A stretch of 5,605 nucleotides of DNA from Verrucomicrobiales bacterium (GTDB lineage Bacteria > Verrucomicrobiota > Verrucomicrobiia > Limisphaerales > UBA1096): the NCBI GenBank assembly GCA_002721375.1, contig PBKH01000059.1, positions 7,151-12,755 of the forward strand, given 5' to 3'. The notes beneath the pieces were generated by a model. The model was not told the origin of the DNA. It did no database searches and worked only from the letters and a program-made list of their open reading frames with translations. The position numbers and the translations under genes are program-made. Shown here one piece after another: positions 1 through 5,028 of the stretch. The first letter of the stretch is position 1; each line of letters opens with the position of its first letter.

Positions 1-237
1 ATTTTGGAGGAAGAGCCGGTGCAGTTTCGGTTCGTATGGAATGAACCGGCAGGGCAGGCACAATATGGAGCTCTGATAGGAGAAAAGTGGACACTAATTG
101 GGTCCGTTAGTGGTTTGACAGAATTTGCCCCCAACTCACTTGATTTGATTCTATTTAAATTTGGGGATGGTCCTGAGCCAATAGTATCAATTGACCGCTT
201 TGAAGTCCGTCCAGGGATTGATGAAATCCCTATGGAT
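1..237 (+). repeat. Repeat unit A (3' part only)
   Basis: This encodes residues 1-78 of the visible protein and aligns with the second half of the two complete units. FRFVWNEPAGQAQYG matches FRFIWDAETGNATYG, LILFKFGDG matches FVMFKFGEG, and IDRFEVRPG matches IDYFEIVPG. It is the most diverged of the three copies and lacks the Asn-Gly after the Gly-Glu/Asp-Gly turn. The first half of the unit lies upstream of the window. Confidence 0.8.
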
Positions 238-1689
238 CCCCCGATTCAACCCTATCGTGATGATTTTAACGGGCTTGAATTGGACGAAGGCTGGATCTTG
301 CGTGACGAAGGGCCAGAAGCCCAGATCGGATTTGGTGATGGGGTTTACGAACTTCGAGATCCCTCCACTTCGGCCAGCGACGTTGGGCTTAGACGTGCGA
401 TTGAGGGGAAAGGCGGCAGCTTTACTGCCGATCTTGGTTTTACCTTCGACGGATTTGCTGGCTCGGCGACCGATTTTAAATTCCGCTTTTTTGGGGGTAA
501 ATTTATCGAAGTCGTTTACAACAGCTTTGATGACTTGCGTGTGTACTCACAGGAACGTGGTGAAAATGTGAGTAAAATTCAAAAAGTCGGGATCAATGAC
601 GGTGATGCCGCCGTGATACGGTTCATTTGGAATGAATCCTCTGGTGAAGTCATCATTGGACTCGCAGTCCGAGGTGAGCCGATGGAAGAAATCGCCAAGA
701 TTACGGGCTTGAAGGCATTTACCCCCGATACGGTCGATTTCGTGATGTTCAAGTTTGGTGAGGGCAATGGGAATACCCCCGGACTTTTGATCGATTATTT
801 TGAGATCGTTCCGGGAGTCTCTCCTATTCCCGAAGAGCAGCCACCGGTTGAAGGGATTGTGGAATCGTTTGACGGACCGGAGCTTGGTGAGGATTGGAGT
901 GTGCGCGATGATTCGGCGGAGGCACAGATCGGGTTTACTGGTGATGGAAGGTACCAAGTCAACGAACCTAGCACATCTGCTGGAGGGGATGCTGGGATCA
1001 GGCGCTCATTTGAAAGCGGCGGAAGTTTTACTGCCGATCTCAAGATGCACTTTGAGGACTTCATTGGTGCTCACACCGATTTCAAGTTCCGCTTCTTTGG
1101 GGGTAAATTCATAGAGCTTGTTTTCAACAGCTTTGATGATGTCCGAGTCTTTTCCGGGGAAAAAGGAGGTAATGTGAATCGGATCGATGACATTGGAGTT
1201 ACGGACGGAGCTCCGTTGCATTTCCGGTTTATCTGGGACGCGGAAACAGGCAATGCCACTTATGGTGTTTCGATTGATGGTGGAGCGATGCTTGAGATTG
1301 CGACAGCGGAGGGATTGAAGGATTTCAAGCCGAACGTGGTTGATTTCGTGATGTTCAAGTTTGGGGAAGGCAATGGAAAGACTCCAAAGATGCTGATTGA
1401 TCATTTCGAGATTCGGGACGGCGTCTTTCCACTGAGTGAAGGTGGCGACGATTCACTAATCGAGATCACAAACATAGATGTCTCTAATGACGGGCCACAG
1501 CGGGTGAGTATCACTTGGGCCTCTACTTCTGGATCTTCCTATGAGTTGGAATGGTCAAATGACCTTATCGAATGGAAGTTGTTAGTTGAGAATATTGCAT
1601 CTGCTGGAGAGCAGACAACTGTCAAGGATGCGAATGTTCCGGGAAACATTGATAGGCGATTTTACCGAGTCAAGCAGACGGTTGACTAA
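1..1689 (+). CDS. Large repeat-containing secreted protein with C-terminal verrucomicrobial-type domain (5' truncated)
   Basis: The frame is open from the first base to a TAA at 1687-1689, and the window begins inside a repeat unit, so the gene starts upstream. The TTG at position 4 is not a credible start. Residue numbers count that TTG codon as 1. The visible 562 codons hold the end of one unit (residues 1-78), two full units of about 200 residues (86-278 and 287-480), and a C-terminal domain (about 484-557). The units are acidic, rich in Phe, Gly and Asp, and read as alternating beta strands, which suggests a concanavalin/LamG-like beta sandwich; this is a fold guess, not a family match. 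No catalytic motif was recognised. The C-terminal domain (YELEWSNDLIEW ... RRFYRV) matches the tail common on exported Verrucomicrobiota proteins. The signal peptide, if any, lies outside the window. The gene converges on the secretion operon with a 32-base gap. It is probably a cell-surface or secreted binding or adhesive protein, and its substrate is unknown. Confidence 0.85.
   Translation: MLEEEPVQFRFVWNEPAGQAQYGALIGEKWTLIGSVSGLTEFAPNSLDLILFKFGDGPEPIVSIDRFEVRPGIDEIPMDPPIQPYRDDFNGLELDEGWILRDEGPEAQIGFGDGVYELRDPSTSASDVGLRRAIEGKGGSFTADLGFTFDGFAGSATDFKFRFFGGKFIEVVYNSFDDLRVYSQERGENVSKIQKVGINDGDAAVIRFIWNESSGEVIIGLAVRGEPMEEIAKITGLKAFTPDTVDFVMFKFGEGNGNTPGLLIDYFEIVPGVSPIPEEQPPVEGIVESFDGPELGEDWSVRDDSAEAQIGFTGDGRYQVNEPSTSAGGDAGIRRSFESGGSFTADLKMHFEDFIGAHTDFKFRFFGGKFIELVFNSFDDVRVFSGEKGGNVNRIDDIGVTDGAPLHFRFIWDAETGNATYGVSIDGGAMLEIATAEGLKDFKPNVVDFVMFKFGEGNGKTPKMLIDHFEIRDGVFPLSEGGDDSLIEITNIDVSNDGPQRVSITWASTSGSSYELEWSNDLIEWKLLVENIASAGEQTTVKDANVPGNIDRRFYRVKQTVD
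259..837 (+). repeat. Repeat unit B (complete, about 193 residues)
   Basis: This complete unit encodes residues 86-278, from DDFNGLELDEGW to PGVSPIPEE. Shared blocks with unit C include EAQIGF, PSTSA, GGSFTADL, TDFKFRFFGGKFIE, NSFDD, VDFVMFKFGEGNG and LID-x-FEI. The period between units is about 200-202 residues, including a short proline and acidic linker (residues 279-286). By eye, well over half the residues are identical to unit C. Confidence 0.9.
862..1443 (+). repeat. Repeat unit C (complete, about 194 residues)
   Basis: This encodes residues 287-480, from ESFDGPELGEDW to IRDGVFPLSEG. It is in frame with unit B and keeps the same conserved blocks. Parts are nearly identical at the DNA level too: the segment around 735-757 (unit B) reappears at about 1341-1363. 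This suggests a fairly recent duplication or gene conversion, or strong constraint on that block. Confidence 0.9.
1453..1674 (+). other. C-terminal fibronectin-like domain typical of exported Verrucomicrobiota proteins
   Basis: Residues 484-557 form a compact beta-rich domain with the signature Val-Ser-Ile-Thr-Trp, then Tyr-x-Leu-Glu-Trp-Ser-x-Asp-Leu-x-x-Trp, and a closing Arg-Arg-Phe-Tyr-Arg-Val. This arrangement is known from the C-terminal ends of many large extracellular proteins in Verrucomicrobiota and some Planctomycetes. A role in export or surface attachment is plausible but is inferred from distribution, not shown here. It is the best taxonomic clue in the window. Confidence 0.65.
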
Positions 1690-1721
1690 GTTTGTATACG
1701 TCAGTATCCGTAAACTATTAG

Positions 1722-3323
1722 CTATTTTGCCAAGTTAGTGGGCAGTTGATCACTTTCAAGCCTATGTATATCGGCTAGAGTGTTTCCCCGTTCAATGGCC
1801 CAATATTCCTCACCGATACTAAGTATCACGCGGCTTTGTGAGAGCAGTGCAGGCTTTTTTGGGAATGGCATTTTACGGTAGTCGATCATTACGATTTTTC
1901 CCCCTGCCAAAGTATCGCCCGGCTTGTAATTCGCGGTTTTATTTTGGTTGGTATCAAAAACCATGATTTCATGTTGTCCTTGCCACTCGGAGAGTGAAAC
2001 GATCTTGTATGTTTCTGGGCCGGGAGGCGGTGGTGCAGCAGGTGCTTCGGGTTTTGTAGTGGGTGGTGGCGCCGGTGGTGGTGCTGGTTTTTTCTGGTAT
2101 GGTAAAAAAAAGGCACGCTTAGTGATGGCTGCAAATAGGGAGCGATTTTCTTCAACCAAGGCCTTAGCTTCAATTTTTCTTGTTTTTAATTGAGACTCCT
2201 TTGCGAGTTTTGTTGGGCCAGTAACCAAGGAGAGAAACTGAAAGTCAATCTTCACTTCTTCTGAAGTATCCACCGGTAGCATGGTGATGCTGTGTACCCG
2301 TTGTGGGATCAAGGCACTGATAATCGCTGAGGTGTGCGCATCTTTGCCGTCATCAAGCACAAATGAGAATCGGGCAGGGGAGTCGCTTTTGATTCTAACT
2401 GTTTTGTTCATTGAAGATGGGATTAAGTTAAAGAGCCTTATCTCGCTATCAGCCTTAAAGGGGTGATTCCCTTTCGTAGCAATTGTGATCTGATTGCCAA
2501 CCTGCTTTGTTTCCCTAATTATGGCACTCTTGTTAGCTTCGGATTTAATCTGCTTTTTTGAATTGCCCATAAAAAGCAATTTGGAAAGCCAATTTCTTTT
2601 ATCATGTTTATCTGTGTTGGTTGAATTCAAGGCAGCGTAGTTGGTCGCAGATGCGGTTTTGTTTCCGGTTCTAGGTAACGCCAATGTCAATGACGTTGGT
2701 TGAGAATTCGTGCCGATTTTAATTACTCTAAAGGTTCCATTATAGGATGATGGGAATTTGCGATTTATCGGAAATGCACCGCGTATTTCAACCAACTGAT
2801 CTTTTTGGAATAAGTGTGGTACTTGTGTTCTTACAAGAAGACTGTTTTCCCGCCGAGCATAGGATGTGATGTTGACTGCTGGAAAAGATGGATTCTGTTC
2901 AAGAAGATACAATAGGTCGATAATTCTTGGAAGTGGTCCCTGGCCACTCACAGTATAACCTATTTGCTTTGCTCCATTCTTGGTTAGCTGCGTGGTTTTA
3001 ATTGGTCTTCTTGTGAATTGGTCTTCGCTTAATCCACTTGTTTTTATCGCTTCGGTGAGATGAATTCCCATTTGAGAAATGGCTTCACTCTCATCCATGG
3101 AAAAGGAATTTCTTGATGTCGCCGCTAGGTAGTATTCGTCATTTTTAGAAACTGCTTCGAGCTGCCTTAATTTGAGCACTTTTGATTGAAGGTTTTGTAT
3201 CTTGAGTTTTGCAGTATCGCGCGGTTTGTAAAACCAAGGAACTATCACTCGCGAAATGAAAACCCATGCGACTATTATGCCTATTGCAATGGTCAGCAAA
3301 TGCCTTAACTTTACCTTAGACAT
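1722..3323 (-). CDS. GspM/PilO-like membrane protein with two inserted beta modules and C-terminal GspC/PilP-like domain
   Basis: This 533-residue protein is probably an inner-membrane platform component of a type II secretion or type IV pilus-like system. A single membrane helix (residues 9-30) follows a short basic N terminus. A helical, probably coiled-coil stretch (36-60) comes next, then the first part of a PilO/GspM-type ferredoxin-like domain (about 84-155, including IGYTVSGQGPLPRIIDLLYL). Two related beta modules (149-218 and 266-326) interrupt it before the strand pair at 343-367 (VHSITMLPVDTSEEVKIDF). A second helix (375-400), a Pro/Ala-rich linker (413-436) and a small beta domain resembling the GspC homology region/PilP (439-522, with YKPGDTLAGGKIVMID) complete it. 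Classical GspM or PilO has only about 160-210 residues. The start is supported by AAGGA seven bases upstream. The ATG overlaps the end of the PilM-like gene by 8 bases. Membership of the system is fairly secure from position and topology; the domain names are my inference. Confidence 0.75.
   Translation of the reverse strand: MSKVKLRHLLTIAIGIIVAWVFISRVIVPWFYKPRDTAKLKIQNLQSKVLKLRQLEAVSKNDEYYLAATSRNSFSMDESEAISQMGIHLTEAIKTSGLSEDQFTRRPIKTTQLTKNGAKQIGYTVSGQGPLPRIIDLLYLLEQNPSFPAVNITSYARRENSLLVRTQVPHLFQKDQLVEIRGAFPINRKFPSSYNGTFRVIKIGTNSQPTSLTLALPRTGNKTASATNYAALNSTNTDKHDKRNWLSKLLFMGNSKKQIKSEANKSAIIRETKQVGNQITIATKGNHPFKADSEIRLFNLIPSSMNKTVRIKSDSPARFSFVLDDGKDAHTSAIISALIPQRVHSITMLPVDTSEEVKIDFQFLSLVTGPTKLAKESQLKTRKIEAKALVEENRSLFAAITKRAFFLPYQKKPAPPPAPPPTTKPEAPAAPPPPGPETYKIVSLSEWQGQHEIMVFDTNQNKTANYKPGDTLAGGKIVMIDYRKMPFPKKPALLSQSRVILSIGEEYWAIERGNTLADIHRLESDQLPTNLAK
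1758..2009 (-). other. GspC homology region/PilP-like C-terminal domain
   Basis: Residues 439-522 form a small beta domain: YKIVSLSEWQGQHEIMVFD, then YKPGDTLAGGKIVMIDY, and finally VILSIGEEYWAIERG. The sequence of a strand pair, a Gly-Asp-x-Leu turn, Gly-Gly-x-Val/Ile-x-x-Ile and a late strand pair is what one sees in GspC HR and PilP domains, which contact the secretin. It lies after a proline linker, as in PilP and GspC. Homology is inferred from pattern and context only. Confidence 0.45.
2016..2087 (-). other. Pro/Ala-rich linker in the GspM/PilO-like protein
   Basis: Residues 413-436 are almost entirely Pro, Ala, Thr, Gly and Lys, with runs of three and four prolines. On the plus strand this appears as a GGT/GGC-rich tract. 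Such linkers typically separate the membrane-proximal part of GspC, PilP or TonB-like proteins from a periplasmic domain. Here it sets off the C-terminal beta domain encoded by about 2009-1758. Confidence 0.8.
2346..2528 (-). other. Beta module 2 inserted in the GspM/PilO-like protein (diverged copy of module 1)
   Basis: Residues 266-326 repeat the same pattern as module 1: IIRETKQVGNQITIATKGN, HPFKADSEIRLFNL, a Met-Asn-Lys-Thr-Val-Arg-Ile in the place of Tyr-Asn-Gly-Thr-Phe-Arg-Val, then FSFVLDD. A polar, Asn/Lys/Ser-rich linker (about 219-265) separates the two. The match is at pattern level, with low residue identity. Confidence 0.45.
2670..2879 (-). other. Beta module 1 inserted in the GspM/PilO-like protein
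   Basis: Residues 149-218 read as a small beta barrel: an ITSYARRENSLLVRTQVPH strand pair, KDQLVEIRG, then SYNGTFRVIKI and SLTLALP. This resembles the x-HGL-x-x-GD-x-V-x-I-x-G ... YNGTF-x-V module common in phage tail and other structural proteins. The resemblance is from memory of the pattern, not from a search. The module overlaps the point where a PilO/GspM ferredoxin-like domain should continue into its final strands. Confidence 0.5.
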
Positions 3324-5028
3324 GATATCTTCCTTTCTGTTCAGATATACTACTTATGCCGTCAGAATAAACATCATCCTGTAATCTTTCAGGCAACGAA
3401 TTGGTTTTTTGATGGTGCAATAGATTCACCGGGAATCGGTTTGGCAATGTGAGTTCAAACGTGGCTCGGAACTTGTATCCGAATTTGTCGTTGGCCGGGG
3501 TAAAGGAAACAGGGTTAACAAGATATCCCAGGCCACGAAGTTTCTTTTCTAAGGAATGGAGAACCTGGCTGTCCTTTACTTGTACTTGAAATGTGATCAA
3601 TCCTGTTTTCCCTGATCGCATGTTTAACTTTAGCAGGTAAATTTGATCGCATTGAGGAATGACGGAACTGAGGAATGCCATGTGTTCAAGCCATCGTCTA
3701 TTTGTGCCATGCCAATCCCTGATTGAGTCCGCTTTCCTTCTAGTCCACCTCCATAAGTCCTTTTCCCGCTTGGCTAAGTTGCTGTGGGTGAATGTTAATC
3801 CGTTAGCGCCTGTGAGTTTGTTCTCAAATTCCGATGCCATTTTCGACCGTACGCCAAACATAAAAACAAAGAGAGCCTGTAACGCAACAATGCTTAGTAG
3901 CCACTTAGTTCGCCCTTGGTTGCGACGAATGATTGGCCGTTTCGGATCAAGGAAATTTAGTGCGAGCCCTCCATCGTCAACAAAACCTATTGCAAGTCCA
4001 AGAGAAGTTAGTGCACGTGCTGCATTCGTTTCCTTTCCTCTTGGCAACGGAATTGCGGTTGGCGGTGGCATAATATTGCATTCTGGTTCGATTTTATTTT
4101 GGATTATGTCACGCAGATCATCTTCCAAACCAGTCCCACCAGCTATATAAAGACGTTCAATTGGCTTAAAGGCCATCGAACCCTCATGGCTGTGCAGGCA
4201 ACGAATTATTTCTTTAGCAGCCTGCTGAATAGATTCCTGTTTGTCTGTTTCCGCGCAATTGTCATTTAGGTTTAAATTGACAGATAACTCTCGGCTGAAA
4301 ACTAGGCGGCCTTCGATCAGGACATCTACATCTACCTCATGGCGTCGCACCGAAACTAGAGCAATGGCTTCATTGTTGGTTTTCTCCATAGAGGACTTAA
4401 GTGTGCGAAAAGATGCAAGTGGCCGCAGTCCCAGTCCCGTCAAAGTAAGTCCTGCAGATTTGGCGATCGTGCGATAACGATTCACCGTATCTTTTCGGAC
4501 AGCAGCCACAACAACGTGAGCCTTGTCTGCAGATGGCCCCGTCGCTGGGTTTTCTTTTTTTACCGCCTGTAATTGTTTTTTGGTCGGCACCTTGGTGACT
4601 GTGAAGTCAATAACTGCGTCTGATTCTGGAAATGGTAATTCACGCGCGACTCGCATATTTACCATTGATGCCATTTCTCCTGCATCTTTAAGCGGTGGCA
4701 GCAATAATTCCTTCAGTACTGCTTCACCCCGTCGTGCGGCCATGACAACAGTTCCAGGGGCGAGGTGCATCGCTTTTAATTGCGCTCCTATCCATTCCCC
4801 GACTTTGTTTGGGTTTTCCAAGTCGAAGTCATTTTCTGGGACAGGGATTACTTCTACACGCTTGATTCGAATGCTGCTAGGGATTTTCCCAGTTACAACT
4901 TGAACCACTCGCAACATCCGCTGGTCGACATCAATTGCAGTTACGTCTTGCCTGCGGCGAAAAGGGGAGCGTCTGTTTGCCAGGGTTTTAAGCCAATTGC
5001 GGCTGCGGGTAATTGCGGTGTCAGTCAT
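3316..5028 (-). CDS. pilM: PilM/GspL-like actin-fold protein fused to a PilN-like membrane and periplasmic part
   Basis: This 570-residue protein is the likely cytoplasmic-to-periplasmic connector of the secretion/pilus assembly platform. Residues about 28-350 form a PilM-type actin-like domain: the first strand-turn-strand VTAIDVDQRMLRVVQV (29-44), a conserved region around LKELLLPPL and VARELPFP (106-134), a second strand pair (222-248), and the adenosine-motif-like IERLYIAGGTG (290-300). A PilN-like peptide LALNFLDPKRP (355-365) follows, then one membrane helix (376-393), a helical linker, and a ferredoxin-like beta-alpha-beta domain (about 462-530). A polar tail of about 40 residues closes it. 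Separate PilM (about 350 residues) plus PilN (about 200) would match this total, and GspL (about 400) has the same topology. Both phosphate-binding loops look degenerate. The ATG overlaps the gspK stop by 8 bases and has no clear Shine-Dalgarno, so translation is probably coupled. The family call is solid; PilM versus GspL naming is a matter of taste. Confidence 0.85.
   Translation of the reverse strand: MTDTAITRSRNWLKTLANRRSPFRRRQDVTAIDVDQRMLRVVQVVTGKIPSSIRIKRVEVIPVPENDFDLENPNKVGEWIGAQLKAMHLAPGTVVMAARRGEAVLKELLLPPLKDAGEMASMVNMRVARELPFPESDAVIDFTVTKVPTKKQLQAVKKENPATGPSADKAHVVVAAVRKDTVNRYRTIAKSAGLTLTGLGLRPLASFRTLKSSMEKTNNEAIALVSVRRHEVDVDVLIEGRLVFSRELSVNLNLNDNCAETDKQESIQQAAKEIIRCLHSHEGSMAFKPIERLYIAGGTGLEDDLRDIIQNKIEPECNIMPPPTAIPLPRGKETNAARALTSLGLAIGFVDDGGLALNFLDPKRPIIRRNQGRTKWLLSIVALQALFVFMFGVRSKMASEFENKLTGANGLTFTHSNLAKREKDLWRWTRRKADSIRDWHGTNRRWLEHMAFLSSVIPQCDQIYLLKLNMRSGKTGLITFQVQVKDSQVLHSLEKKLRGLGYLVNPVSFTPANDKFGYKFRATFELTLPNRFPVNLLHHQKTNSLPERLQDDVYSDGISSISEQKGRYHV
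3329..3338 (-). promoter_or_regulatory. Ribosome binding site of the GspM/PilO-like gene
   Basis: On the minus strand the sequence AGAAAGGAAG precedes the ATG at 3323-3321. Its AAGGA core lies 7 bases upstream, a good Shine-Dalgarno position. The site lies inside the last codons of the PilM-like gene. It supports the chosen start and contrasts with the upstream junction at 5028, where no comparable purine run is visible. Confidence 0.6.

Noticed and set aside
4..6. TTG as start codon of the plus-strand repeat protein
   Set aside because: The frame is open to the window edge and the sequence starts in the middle of a repeat unit, so the real start lies upstream.
547..1404. Several minus-strand open frames opposite the repeat protein, up to 136 residues
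   Set aside because: They lie wholly antisense to a protein with clear internal repeats, show no recognisable domain, and occur at the same positions in the repeat units because the DNA itself is repeated.
259..1443. Repeats as a possible CRISPR array or mobile element
   Set aside because: The repeats are about 600 bases long, in frame within one coding region and evolve as protein repeats, with no spacers or terminal inverted repeats.
1694..1715. Imperfect hairpin between the convergent genes (GTATACG pairing with CGTAAAC, one A-A mismatch, 8-base loop)
   Set aside because: The stem is short and AT-containing with a mismatch and no T tract on either side. It could be a weak bidirectional terminator, but the evidence is too thin to annotate.
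1889..2173. His/Arg-rich 94-residue minus-strand open frame in another phase of the GspM/PilO-like gene
   Set aside because: It is the shifted reading of the CCA-rich linker (His/Arg from the same codons), with no support as a separate protein.
1948..2193. Gly-rich 81-residue plus-strand open frame
   Set aside because: The Gly run is just the complement of the proline-rich linker codons of the GspM/PilO-like gene.
3659..4150. 163-residue plus-strand open frame opposite the PilM-like gene
   Set aside because: Its composition is irregular, no ribosome binding site or domain was seen, and it overlaps a well-supported gene.
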